Origin: G963663525 sp963663525
GTDB taxonomy: Bacteria > Myxococcota_A > SURF-8 > G963663525
Reading direction: 5' to 3'
DNA length: 64,000 nucleotides
Assembly (NCBI GenBank): GCA_963663525.2
Contig: CAXXHC010000001.1
Span: 2,170,001 to 2,234,000, forward strand
Shown here piece by piece: positions 1 to 7,931 of this stretch. The notes beneath the pieces were generated by a model, which was given only the letters and a program-made list of their open reading frames with translations, was not told where the DNA came from and ran no database searches. Both the position numbers and the translations under genes were made by a program. Each line of letters opens with the position of its first letter. Position 1 is the stretch's first letter.

Positions 1-581
1 CAGACCTTTTTCTTTGTGGTCTGGTCGTTAAATTTTTGTAATATTTTCAAGGACTTCATCGCCATGTCAGGCGTTTTTAGGTTGTCGATCAACATCGGTA
101 CGGAGGCGTCTCCGATCCGGGTTAGAACGTTGAAAGCCGAGTATTTGCCCATTCCGTATTTTCGAGTGAACCCTTTTCGATACCAGTCCACCAACGCAGG
201 CCCCACCTTGCTTTTCACGTTGTCTTCCCCGAATTTTATCAGCATGTGCAGGCTGTCCTTGGCGTGGCCTTGAACTTCGCTGTCGGGATGCTTGAGCAAC
301 TCCAGAATCGGTGTTGCCGAAGCCTCGGCCAGTTTTAGCCGTTCGTCTTTGGGGAGGTCGCGGTAGACCAATCCGATATGGTTAAGATCTCCCAGCCGTG
401 CCAGCGTGACCGTACCGTGCACACGGACGGCAAACGGACTCTTGGAATTTGTAATGATATCAGCTATTTTCGCTTCTCCGCCCTGCTGCTCGGCCAGTGC
501 GTCGATTTTCTCGACCGTCGGCGTGCAGGCCCACAGCGTCGCCAGAAGAAATCCGAACGCGATCAGTCGTTTTTCCAACAT
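1..581 (-). CDS. HEAT-like repeat lipoprotein, 3' end beyond window
   Basis: An open frame on the minus strand starts with ATG at 581 and runs off the left edge of the window without a stop, so 193 residues are visible and the C-terminus is missing. A GGGAGG ribosome-binding site lies 7 bases upstream and a good promoter lies at 625-653. The N-terminus (MLEKRLIAFGFLLATLWAC) is a signal peptide ending in a lipobox-like LWAC, so the product is probably an outer-membrane or periplasmic lipoprotein. The rest is alpha-helical with motifs such as TPILELLKHPDSEVQGHAKD and SVPMLIDNLKTPDMAMKSLK, which resemble HEAT/armadillo repeats used for protein contacts. No catalytic motif is seen and its partner is unknown. 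Confidence 0.8.
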   Translation of the reverse strand, partial: MLEKRLIAFGFLLATLWACTPTVEKIDALAEQQGGEAKIADIITNSKSPFAVRVHGTVTLARLGDLNHIGLVYRDLPKDERLKLAEASATPILELLKHPDSEVQGHAKDSLHMLIKFGEDNVKSKVGPALVDWYRKGFTRKYGMGKYSAFNVLTRIGDASVPMLIDNLKTPDMAMKSLKILQKFNDQTTKKKV

Positions 582-624
582 CGGCGAACCTCCCGATTCC
601 AGGGTTTCCAAAGGGTACGAGATG

Positions 625-653
625 GTTATAGAAGGCCTAAACATCCCTGTCAA
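625..653 (-). promoter_or_regulatory. sigma-70-type promoter for the 1-581 lipoprotein
   Basis: On the minus strand TTGACA (653-648) is followed after exactly 17 bases by TATAAC (630-625). It lies about 45 bases upstream of the ATG at 581 and points at it. This near-consensus match shows that housekeeping promoters in this genome look like the standard bacterial form. Confidence 0.7.
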
Positions 654-806
654 GGGAGCAAAAATTTCGGGAAACATTCTGTCGATTTCACTGCCGAACC
701 TCGGGAAGGCTCCGGGCGGAACGTAAAAAAAGTGCGAAACCCTAAGATACACCATGTTTAGCCGTTATGATTTGGCTTTATCGATGGGAACCCCTTAAAA
801 TATAGG

Positions 807-892
807 GTGGCACGGGCGAAGCGACGTGAAACGTCCGCTTGCCCGTGTACGAACGAAATCCATGGGCAACCTGCGGTTGGCCCATGGCACCC
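807..892. repeat. Dispersed double-hairpin repeat A, copy 1
   Basis: An 86-bp non-coding unit that matches 3127-3212 at about 80 of 86 positions in the same orientation. It holds two hairpins: an outer stem of CACGGGC with GCCCGTG enclosing ACGT-gaa-ACGT, then CCATGGGCAA facing a near match of TTGCCCATGG (one mismatch in this copy). It lies in the 645-bp gap between two divergent lipoprotein genes; apart from the promoter at 625-653 I see nothing else in that gap. Confidence 0.8.
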
Positions 893-1226
893 TCCGTTAT
901 AACTTATTGACATTACAGACATATGTTCTCTCTTGTTCTGCACTGAGGACATCGGCCCCTGCGGGTCGATTCCAAATCCGCACTATTTTAATTTCCGCCC
1001 GAAGGTTTCGGGAGTCTTCGAAAACACTTGCAAATCCGCGAAAAAGAGGAAAAAATAACCGGTCAAGAGCCTTTCTTGGATAGGTTCTGAATATGACGAC
1101 GGCATGACTTCCCGTCTTTCGGCGACTCTCTCGAATCCGGGAGGAGACGCCGAAAAGCGGATCGCTTCTACCGAAAATAATGTGAGAAGCCGAAGGCTCT
1201 CGGCAATGTTCGACGGAGAGAAAGCC

Positions 1227-3044
1227 ATGAAACGACAGGCATTCGGAACAGGTGCGATTCTCGCGCTGGCGGCGTTGCTCGCGTTCGCCTGCGCGGACGA
1301 GGGTAGCACGCAGGCTGGTCCCTGTCTCACCAACGACGATTGTCCCGATTTCTATTTCTGCAACCCGGTCATCGGCAAATGCATCTTTTCGGGCCGTGAA
1401 TGCGAAGAAAGCGGCGAATGCCCCGATGGCTACATGTGCAGTTCCGGTGCCTGTGTGCCCGACGGTGGTGACGATCCCGTCTACGTCATGCCCGACGAAG
1501 ACCCGGAGGAGAGCGCTCCCCCTGCCGACCTGGACGAATCCCAGAACGATGGACCCGCCGAGAACGAACGTGAAGATCGAGCGGACAGCGAAGAAGTCCA
1601 GGAGAGAGAAAAAGAGATGGAAATCGAAGAGTTGGACGATCCGTGGGAATGCACCCGACATGCGGATTGCCCGAATTTCCCCGATGCCTACTGTGACCGC
1701 GACCAACACATTTGCATCGATTACATTCCTGATGGCGATACCGAAGAAGAAGAGGACGAACCCTATCCGGGCGACCCCGACCCGGAAGAAATCGAGCTTG
1801 ACGTTGCGGAACTCGAACCTGAAGCCGACCCCGATCTTTCTGAAATCGTTGAGGAAAGTCCTGAATTGGACGAGGAAGAGGAAGTTTCTTCGGGCTGTCC
1901 GCTGCTGCCGGCGGGCAAGTGCGTGGGGAACATCAATTTCTGGTGCGAGGGCGACGAAACGATGCAGGAAAACTGCGACGATTCCGAGCGCATCTGTGGC
2001 ATGGCCGACGACGGTCGCTACCGTTGCCTGGGCCAACGCGGGGACGACTGCGACGACGTGGAGAATTTCTGCATACCAGGTCTCGATTGCGAAGACGGAC
2101 TTTGCGGCGGCACCGAACGAGATTGCCAGAGTCTGACAAGTGTGGGAACTCAAACGATTTCCGGCAGTACGATCGGCGAGTTGGCTGTGGTGGATCAGTC
2201 CTCCTGCCTAGCCACCGCGACGCCCGGAACGGAAAAAGTCTACCGCATCGATTTGGAAAGCCATCAGGGCGTGTTCGCCCGCCTGGAACCTTCCGCCGGG
2301 GCCAGTGCCTCGCTGTATCTGCTTGAGGATTGCAACGACGGGACGACCTGTCCGGCGGCGGTGGAAATCGTCGAGGGCGATACTCCGGAACTACGATATT
2401 CTCCTGGAGTTTCAGGTACTTATTATCTCGTCGCGGACTCGACGGGCGTCGAGGGTTATACCTTCGATCTTACGGTGGATATTGGACACCGCAAATGCAT
2501 CTCGGCGGAACTGCTCGCCCACCAGGATGTGCGTTTCAGCGATCGCACCAGCGGAGAGGATTTCAATCCGGGAAGCAGCGGATGCGACGAAGGCACCGGT
2601 GGTCGTACGCCGGGAGACGATGCGGTTTATCGTTTCAAAGTCGGGCCCAATCAAATTGTGGACGTGACTTTGGAGGCCACCGGCTTTGCCGATGTGGTGC
2701 TGATGCTTCGTGAGGACTGCCAGAACGACACCCATTGCGTGGGGCGGGATGTCTTTGTGGGCAGCGACTCCACAGACCGCGAGTACGAAACGATTCGTAT
2801 TGAATCGACTTCAGATGTCGATCAGTACTATTATGCAGTGCTGGATACTAGTAATTCTTTTGATTTCGGATACTACTTCGAGTTGGATTACGATCCTTCC
2901 AGTGGATGCGATCAGGCGCAAACCGCCGACGTCACCCGCCAGAACCCCTGGACCTACGAAGGGCTTGCCGCCTATGCCGCGCTGCTGCTTTTGTGGGTGC
3001 TCGGACGGCTGGTGCTTCGGCGATTCCGAAAGCAAAACGGGTAG
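1227..3044 (+). CDS. Cys-rich lipoprotein with PPC-like domains and C-terminal membrane anchor
   Basis: A 605-residue secreted protein of unknown function. The start at 1227 is chosen because GGAGAG lies 6 bases upstream and the signal peptide begins there (MKRQAFGTGAILALAALLAFAC), ending in a lipobox; an earlier in-frame ATG at 1104 has no such support. Residues about 30-80 carry C-x(5)-C-x(5)-C modules (DDCPDFYFC, GECPDGYMC) like EGF/Dickkopf repeats. Long Glu/Asp linkers follow (about 90-225), then two beta-rich domains (about 310-450 and 455-570) resembling bacterial pre-peptidase C-terminal (PPC) domains. The C-terminus has a hydrophobic helix followed by LRRFRKQNG, a surface-sorting type of tail. 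The gene is flanked by direct copies of repeat A. A cell-surface adhesin or carrier is possible but unproven. Confidence 0.82.
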   Translation: MKRQAFGTGAILALAALLAFACADEGSTQAGPCLTNDDCPDFYFCNPVIGKCIFSGRECEESGECPDGYMCSSGACVPDGGDDPVYVMPDEDPEESAPPADLDESQNDGPAENEREDRADSEEVQEREKEMEIEELDDPWECTRHADCPNFPDAYCDRDQHICIDYIPDGDTEEEEDEPYPGDPDPEEIELDVAELEPEADPDLSEIVEESPELDEEEEVSSGCPLLPAGKCVGNINFWCEGDETMQENCDDSERICGMADDGRYRCLGQRGDDCDDVENFCIPGLDCEDGLCGGTERDCQSLTSVGTQTISGSTIGELAVVDQSSCLATATPGTEKVYRIDLESHQGVFARLEPSAGASASLYLLEDCNDGTTCPAAVEIVEGDTPELRYSPGVSGTYYLVADSTGVEGYTFDLTVDIGHRKCISAELLAHQDVRFSDRTSGEDFNPGSSGCDEGTGGRTPGDDAVYRFKVGPNQIVDVTLEATGFADVVLMLREDCQNDTHCVGRDVFVGSDSTDREYETIRIESTSDVDQYYYAVLDTSNSFDFGYYFELDYDPSSGCDQAQTADVTRQNPWTYEGLAAYAALLLLWVLGRLVLRRFRKQNG

Positions 3045-3126
3045 GCATCGCCGAATACCTCAAGAATTCCGATATCTTGGCGCAAATCACGGCGTGAAAA
3101 GTGGTTTGCCGAAGTGGGTGGAGAGA

Positions 3127-3212
3127 GTGGCACGGGCCAAGCGACGTGAAACGTCTGCTTGCCCGTGTACGAACGATGCCCATGGGCAACCTGCGGTTTG
3201 CCCATGGCACCC
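3127..3212. repeat. Dispersed double-hairpin repeat A, copy 2
   Basis: The second 86-bp copy of the unit at 807-892, in the same orientation. Both hairpins are intact: CACGGGC.AAGC GACGT-gaa-ACGTC with GCTTGCCCGTG, then CCATGGGCAA with TTGCCCATGG. It sits between the convergent ends of the lipoprotein gene (3044) and the DUF362 gene (3282), where such hairpins could stop transcription from both sides. Confidence 0.8.
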
Positions 3213-3281
3213 CGCTATGAAAATGATCGTTAACACCAAGTAATAACTGCAATAAAAGCGGTTCGCTCGAATGGACAATTC

Positions 3282-4391
3282 CTATTCGGTCAAAGGAATC
3301 AGCTTGTAATCACGGCTTCCCAGGCCGATGCTCTCGCCGTAGGACACCACGGTACGCCAGTCGATGCGCGGATAAATCGCCCGCAGCGGGTCTTCCTCTT
3401 TCCCCTCGACGATCTTGCTTCCGTTCCATACGATCTTGCCGTTGACGAGATCCAGCCCAGCCTGGTCCAGCGCGATGGGATCGTCTCCCACCAGCACGCC
3501 GATGTCCGGGCGGAAACAGGGTTCGCTGTGGGCCATGCAATCGCAATGCGGCGTGATATCCACGAGCGCGTTGACGAGCAGCAGGCGACCCTTTTTCTGG
3601 GCCACTACCGCAGCGGCGTATTCGGCCATTTTCTCTTGTAAAATCGAGGTGTTTTCGTCCCATGGGATCTGCACTGCCTGTTCGGGACATACCACGGTGC
3701 ACTCGCCGCAGGCCATGCACAGTTCCGTGTCGATGGAGGCAACGTCTTCCACTTCGATGGCTCCGGTGGGACACCATTGGGCGCACTCGCCGCAGGCGAT
3801 GCAGAGATCCTCGTTGACCGTGGGTTTCGAATGGCAGTGCATCCGACGTTTTCCCTGGGGTGTGGAACAGCCCATCGAGAGGTTTTTCAGCGTTGCGCCG
3901 AATCCGGCGGCGAGATGCGCGGTGAAATGGCTGAGCACGATCAGGCTGTCGGCGTCGTGGATGGCGTCCGGCAGCGGCACCGTTTCGAAGTGCTTGCCTC
4001 TCGGAACCTCCGCCTCCTGGTAGGCGTGGCCGTGCAGGCCGTCCGCGATGACCACCGGCGCGCCCAACGTGCCGTAATCGAAGCCGTTGCGCTGGGCTGT
4101 CGCAAGGTGGTCGATGGCGTTATGCCTTTTTACGCGATACAGGGTGTTGGTATCGGTGACGAAGGGTTTCGCCCCGCAGGCTTTGGCGAGTTCCACGCAG
4201 GTCCGCGCATAAGGCGGGCGAAGGTAGCTGACGAGGCCGTCCTCGCCGAAGTGCGTCTTGATGGCGCAGATACCGCCGGAGGGGATTTTTGCCTCGGCGC
4301 CCGCTTTCAGGCAGGCGGTTTTGATGCGGTCGAGCAGGCCGTTTTGGTTCTGATGCAGGTAAAACGGGACGAAATAGACGGTGGATGCCAT
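3282..4391 (-). CDS. DUF362 domain iron-sulfur protein
   Basis: A 369-residue protein of the DUF362 family with an embedded bacterial-type ferredoxin. The N-terminal 190 residues match the DUF362 pattern (IKTHFGEDGLVSYLRPP, FVTDTNTLY, LSHFTAHLAAGFGATLKNLSMGC). Two 4Fe-4S motifs follow, CIACGECAQWCP and CMACGECTVVCP (about residues 197-235), and a short conserved C-terminal part ends with the DUF362-like IALDQAGLDLVNG. No signal peptide is seen, so it is probably cytoplasmic and an electron carrier or Fe-S cluster scaffold; the biochemical role of the family is not established. It is about the usual length for the family. Gene neighbours give no further clue. Confidence 0.9.
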   Translation of the reverse strand: MASTVYFVPFYLHQNQNGLLDRIKTACLKAGAEAKIPSGGICAIKTHFGEDGLVSYLRPPYARTCVELAKACGAKPFVTDTNTLYRVKRHNAIDHLATAQRNGFDYGTLGAPVVIADGLHGHAYQEAEVPRGKHFETVPLPDAIHDADSLIVLSHFTAHLAAGFGATLKNLSMGCSTPQGKRRMHCHSKPTVNEDLCIACGECAQWCPTGAIEVEDVASIDTELCMACGECTVVCPEQAVQIPWDENTSILQEKMAEYAAAVVAQKKGRLLLVNALVDITPHCDCMAHSEPCFRPDIGVLVGDDPIALDQAGLDLVNGKIVWNGSKIVEGKEEDPLRAIYPRIDWRTVVSYGESIGLGSRDYKLIPLTE

Positions 4392-4482
4392 GGGGTTCTC
4401 TTTCTCGCCGAAAGGTGCATTTTTCTACCACACGATCCGTATTTTACGAGAAATAGAAGGTTTTGTCGTTTTTTTACTTGGT

Positions 4483-4965
4483 TTAATCGTACTTGGCGGG
4501 GGACTCTTCCGCCGTCAACGGTTGCTTTTTGGTGGATGGCGCGCAGATCACGTGTCCTTCCTGGTAATAATTCCAGCAACCTTCCGTCAAAACGAAATTA
4601 TGCATACTTGGATTGCCGCACTCGAGAAATTGGCAATAGCCGAAACTGGAAAAAAAACGATCCCAGCGGATTTTTTTCCCGACCTGTGATTCTTCGTACT
4701 GTATGTCGAGTTCCGGGTAAGTAAATTCACAGGTTTTGTCTTTGCAAAAACAGGACTCGCATTCGATGGGAACGCAGGTTTCTTTCCAACAATATAGGTC
4801 TTCCATACAAGCTTCGTCGTAAGCGCAATAATCGTAACAGCCTGCGGTGTTGGGCAGCACGCCGCAGGAGGACAAAAAACCTGCCGCCCAGATCATCCCG
4901 ACAAGAAAAACCCCACTGAATACAAGAAGTTTCCTCGTTCGGAATCCGGCGAGATTTCGTTTCAT
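4483..4965 (-). CDS. Small Cys-rich lipoprotein (paralogue of 5093-5530)
   Basis: A 160-residue lipoprotein. ATG at 4965 is preferred over GTG at 4974 because GAGGAG lies 8 bases before it. The signal peptide (RTRKLLVFSGVFLVGMIWAAGFLSSC) ends in a lipobox. The mature part has regularly spaced cysteines (GCYDYCAYDEACMEDLYCW, TCVPIECESCFCKDKTCEFT) and a second cysteine cluster near the C-terminus. It aligns end to end with the next gene (5093-5530), so the two arose by tandem duplication. The cysteines are probably disulphide-bonded in the periplasm or at the cell surface. I do not recognise the family and assign no function. Confidence 0.75.
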   Translation of the reverse strand: MKRNLAGFRTRKLLVFSGVFLVGMIWAAGFLSSCGVLPNTAGCYDYCAYDEACMEDLYCWKETCVPIECESCFCKDKTCEFTYPELDIQYEESQVGKKIRWDRFFSSFGYCQFLECGNPSMHNFVLTEGCWNYYQEGHVICAPSTKKQPLTAEESPAKYD

Positions 4966-5092
4966 ACTTCCCACTCCTCAGCGATGAAGACGCAATTCCA
5001 CGCGTGACGCTCTTTCCTGCCCAGATGGCGCAGAATTTTAGACTACTTATTGTACAATTATCGTGGTTTTCGGGCAAGCTTCGCCGGTTTCA

Positions 5093-5530
5093 TTACGGCG
5101 AACAGATCACGCACCCCTCCTGGGAATAGTGGTGGCATTCGTCTTTGAGGGTGAAATTGTACCGGGTAGCATCGCCGCAGGCGATGAATTCGCATTCGCC
5201 GTGCTTGGTGACCGTGATGTCCATGGACGAGTCCTCCGAGGTCGGCGTATCATCCTTTTGCGTAATGACTTCGTCCGGTTTTGTGAACTCGCAGGTGTCG
5301 TCTTTGTAAAAGCAGTGCTCGCAGTCGAAGGGCACGCAGGTGCCTTTCCAGCAATAAAGATTATCCTTACAGGCCGAATCGTTGGCGCAGTAGTCGAAGC
5401 AGCCCGCGCTGTCGGGAAGCATTCCGCAGGAGGGCAAAAAGCCCGCCGCCCAGACCGTCCCGGCAAGGAAAAACCCTGTAAAAACAAGATATTTTCTCGA
5501 TAAAAACCCGGCGCGAGATCCTTCTTTCAT
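5093..5530 (-). CDS. Small Cys-rich lipoprotein (paralogue of 4483-4965)
   Basis: A 145-residue lipoprotein starting at ATG 5530, 7-8 bases after GGGGAG. The signal peptide (SRKYLVFTGFFLAGTVWAAGFLPSC) ends in a lipobox. Shared pattern with its neighbour: GC.DYCA.D.AC.. LYCW..TCVP..CE.C..KD.TCEFT.P, then EC.F.ACG or C.F.ECG and a C-terminal EGCVIC or EGHVIC. The middle region (DEVITQKDDTPTSEDSS) is acidic and unlike the paralogue. It lies 38 bases downstream of thiC in the same direction and may be read from the same transcript. Function unknown. Confidence 0.75.
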   Translation of the reverse strand: MKEGSRAGFLSRKYLVFTGFFLAGTVWAAGFLPSCGMLPDSAGCFDYCANDSACKDNLYCWKGTCVPFDCEHCFYKDDTCEFTKPDEVITQKDDTPTSEDSSMDITVTKHGECEFIACGDATRYNFTLKDECHHYSQEGCVICSP

Positions 5531-5568
5531 GCTTCGTGCTCCCCTATCGCGGAGCCGCAAGCCCTCGG

Positions 5569-6855
5569 TTACTTGATCCGCTTGCTGATCCGCATGGCAC
5601 AGAACTTCGGTCCGCACATGGTACAATAATCGCCGTTCTCAGGGCAATTTTCCGGGAGATTTTCCATACGCATTTTTCTCGCCCGGTCCGGGTCCAGCGA
5701 GATTTCGAACTGCTTTTCCCAGTCGAAAAGCTGCCGGGCGTGGCTCATGGCGTCGTCCCGATCCCGTGCGCCCGGATGCCCCTTGGCGATGTCTGCCGCA
5801 TGGGCGGCGATTTTGTAGGCCACGATACCGTTTCGGACGTCTTCAAGGTCCGGGAGTCCGAGGTGCTCCATGGGCGTCACGTAGCAAAGGTAGCAGGCCC
5901 CGTGGAAGGCCGCCGCCGTCGCGCCGATGGTGGAGGTGATGTGGTCGTATCCGGGGGCGATGTCGGTGACGATCGGCCCCAGCACGTAAAACGGCGCTTC
6001 GCTGCACACTTCCTGCTGCCGCTTCATCTGGCTTTCGATCTGGTCGAACGGCACGTGGCCCGGACCTTCGACGATCACCTGCACGCCAGCCTCCCAGGCC
6101 CTGCGCGTCAATTCCCCAAGCACGTCTAGTTCGGCGAACTGGGCTTCGTCTCCCGCGTCGGCCAGGCAGCCGGGACGCAGGCCGTCTCCCAGGCTCAGGG
6201 TGACGTCGTACTCTCTCGCGATTTTCAACAGGTCGTCGTAGCGCTCGTACAGGGGATTTTCCCGACGATGGAAGCTCATCCACTCGGCGGTGAGCGAACC
6301 GCCCCGCGAGACGATGCCCGTCAGGCGTTTCTTGGCCAGCGGTACGTGCTTTCTCAGCAGTCCGGCGTGCACGGTCATGAAATCGACGCCCTGTTTCGCC
6401 TGATTCTCGATCACGTCGAGCAGCAATTCCGCCGTCAGATCCTCTGTTTTCGGCACGCGGGCGATGGCTTCGTAGATCGGCACCGTTCCGACGGGCAACG
6501 GGCTTTCGGCGAGAATCGCCGCCCGGATCTCGTTGAGGTCGCCGCCGGTGGAGAGGTCCATTACCGTATCCGCGCCGTATCGAACGCAGGCCACGAGTTT
6601 TTTCAACTCGTTTTCGATGTCCGAATCCAGCGCGGAATTGCCGATGTTGGCATTGATTTTCACCGTACAGCATCGCCCGATGCCGATGGGATCGAGGCTG
6701 GTGTGCCGGGGATTGGCGGGGATCGCCAGTTTTCCTTCGGCGGTTTCACGTCGGATGGTTTCGACCTCGATGTGCTCTTTCTCGGCGATGCGCTTCATCG
6801 CGTCGCTGATTTCTCCGGCCTGGGCGATTTCCCGTTGCGTTCGGTTGTGACTCAT
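5569..6855 (-). CDS. thiC: Phosphomethylpyrimidine synthase ThiC
   Basis: A 428-residue radical SAM enzyme that rearranges aminoimidazole ribotide into the HMP-phosphate pyrimidine of thiamine. The start at 6855 (MSHNRTQREIAQ) has GAGG 5 bases upstream; an in-frame upstream extension to 6966 only translates the leader. Family landmarks are VKINANIGNSALDSDIENE, GADTVMDLSTGGDLNEIR, EGPGHVPFDQIE, GPIVTDIAPGYDHITSTIGA and the C-terminal cluster motif CTMCGPKFC (C-x2-C-x4-C). The length fits the short ThiC form without the N-terminal domain of the longer enterobacterial and plant forms. BzaF-type paralogues making benzimidazole are similar, but the sequence reads as ordinary ThiC. No other thi gene is in the window. 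Confidence 0.95.
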   Translation of the reverse strand: MSHNRTQREIAQAGEISDAMKRIAEKEHIEVETIRRETAEGKLAIPANPRHTSLDPIGIGRCCTVKINANIGNSALDSDIENELKKLVACVRYGADTVMDLSTGGDLNEIRAAILAESPLPVGTVPIYEAIARVPKTEDLTAELLLDVIENQAKQGVDFMTVHAGLLRKHVPLAKKRLTGIVSRGGSLTAEWMSFHRRENPLYERYDDLLKIAREYDVTLSLGDGLRPGCLADAGDEAQFAELDVLGELTRRAWEAGVQVIVEGPGHVPFDQIESQMKRQQEVCSEAPFYVLGPIVTDIAPGYDHITSTIGATAAAFHGACYLCYVTPMEHLGLPDLEDVRNGIVAYKIAAHAADIAKGHPGARDRDDAMSHARQLFDWEKQFEISLDPDRARKMRMENLPENCPENGDYCTMCGPKFCAMRISKRIK

Positions 6856-6865
6856 CGTTTCCTCT

Positions 6866-7000
6866 TTGGCGATTCTTGCATCCCGGCGAAAAATTTGCCG
6901 GTCGGGGGTTGATTCATAAGGGACGATTCGGCGTGCGCCGCCGATCTCACCCGGCCAACCTTGCACCCATTTGCACGACTTGTAAAGCGATAAGGATGGA
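6866..7000 (-). promoter_or_regulatory. Structured thiC leader, weak TPP riboswitch candidate
   Basis: The thiC leader on the minus strand contains, in order, GGGTGC, GGGTGAGA, a strong CGGCG/CGCCG hairpin, TCCCTTATGAA and a CCGG...CCGG hairpin. This order echoes the TPP riboswitch (GGGUGC, CUGAGA, P3 insert, ACCCuu.GAACCUGAUC), and the position before thiC is right. But the highly conserved CUGAUC and GCGUAGGGA segments are not clearly present, so this may be a divergent aptamer or simply a GC-rich leader. Confidence 0.25.
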
Positions 7001-7038
7001 AAACGGCACGGTTTTTGGCGAAAAAAGCGTCTTTTTCG

Positions 7039-7680
7039 CTATTCTACGCGGTAAATCTTGAGGTTGTCGAACTCGCAGCGGGTGGCCCAGTTGCTGAAAG
7101 AGAAATGGGCGTAGGTCGGCGGAGCCAACGGTTGTTTGTCTTCGTAGGTCAGGTACAGTTTGCCATCGACGAACCATTGGATTTTTCCGCCCTTTTTCAC
7201 CACTTTCATCTTGTACCAGTGGTCTTTTTTATGCTTGGTGGCGCGATCCTCCACCCGGTTGGGTTCGTGTTCGTCAATGCGGGTGATGGTCGAAATCTTC
7301 CCTTTCCAGCCGCCCAGAATGTACGAGTACGCCCCCGTGTCATGCAAATCGCCGCCCTGGGGATTGCCGTGCGTGCGGAATTTGATGTCGATCTTGTCGT
7401 CGTGGGAGAGCATGTCCAGCGTGACGGCCACGTCCGCCGGGTGGGCTTTCATCAGCACCAGATCCTTGTTTTTTGCCCGGCGGCTGACCAGCTTCCCCTC
7501 GACGATTTTCCAGTCTCCACCCTCGTTTTTCCATTCCGGCCCCAGTGTGCCGTCGTTGAAATCGTAGCTGTACAGCAGGGTAAGTTTCGGTTCCTTGTCG
7601 CAGCCCGCCGCACCCAGCAGAACCGTGAAAAAACATGCCAAAAACACCACACTCGCGCACTTTCGCGCCGTTTCAATCAT
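7039..7680 (-). CDS. Jelly-roll (DUF1080-like) lipoprotein
   Basis: A 213-residue lipoprotein. ATG at 7680 is favoured because TGAGGT lies 5 bases upstream. The signal peptide (ARKCASVVFLACFFTVLLGAAGC) ends in a lipobox. The mature part looks like a concanavalin-type beta-sandwich of the DUF1080/3-keto-disaccharide hydrolase kind: YSYDFNDGTLGPEWKNEGGDWKIVEGKLVS near the start, WYKMKVVKKGGKIQWFVDGKLY in the middle, and FSFSNWATRCEFDNLKIYRVE at the end. Such domains bind or cut sugars, but no catalytic residues can be assigned here. It follows the 44-residue gene at 7689-7823 by 8 bases, so the two are likely one transcript. Confidence 0.8.
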   Translation of the reverse strand: MIETARKCASVVFLACFFTVLLGAAGCDKEPKLTLLYSYDFNDGTLGPEWKNEGGDWKIVEGKLVSRRAKNKDLVLMKAHPADVAVTLDMLSHDDKIDIKFRTHGNPQGGDLHDTGAYSYILGGWKGKISTITRIDEHEPNRVEDRATKHKKDHWYKMKVVKKGGKIQWFVDGKLYLTYEDKQPLAPPTYAHFSFSNWATRCEFDNLKIYRVE

Positions 7681-7688
7681 GCCGGACC

Positions 7689-7823
7689 TCATTCGAAAAA
7701 ATGCCGCAGGCTGCCCCACATCATCCCGATGAGAAACAGCAGGCTCATCAGAACGACGACGACGCCTCGCAGCTTTTTGCGCCAGATGAATTTCTTCGCG
7801 TATTTTTCATCGCCGGAAGCCAC
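7689..7823 (-). CDS. Small single-helix membrane protein (44 aa)
   Basis: A short frame starting with GTG at 7823, 8 bases after GGAG, and ending TGA at 7689. It encodes a basic amphipathic start (DEKYAKKFIWRKKLRG) followed by one membrane helix (VVVVLMSLLFLIGMMWGSLR) and HFFE. The positive-inside pattern, a ribosome-binding site and tight spacing to the lipoprotein gene downstream (8 bases) make it look real although short. It may help localise or regulate that neighbour; no family is recognised. Confidence 0.6.
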   Translation of the reverse strand: MASGDEKYAKKFIWRKKLRGVVVVLMSLLFLIGMMWGSLRHFFE

Positions 7824-7931
7824 GGGACACGCTCCTTTCGGGGGAATGATTCTCTGGACTTCACGCTAAACCATCGCCGTATTTTTTTCAAACGAAAAAG
7901 GGGCTGGGGGTTGGGCAATTCGATTCTTGAT

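Noticed and set aside
758..952. Minus-strand frame encoding GCHGPTAGCPW..FVHGQADVSRR, and a similar one at 3087-3278
   Set aside because: The similarity is only the translation of the two copies of non-coding repeat A; the flanks of the frames are unrelated.
897..2153. Long 418-residue minus-strand frame opposite the first lipoprotein gene
   Set aside because: It is antisense to a well-supported gene with signal peptide and Cys modules, and has biased, low-information composition.
3066..3083. Shared word AATTCCGATATCTTG at 3066 and 51774, both just after gene ends
   Set aside because: Only about 15 bases, no extended similarity; probably coincidence.
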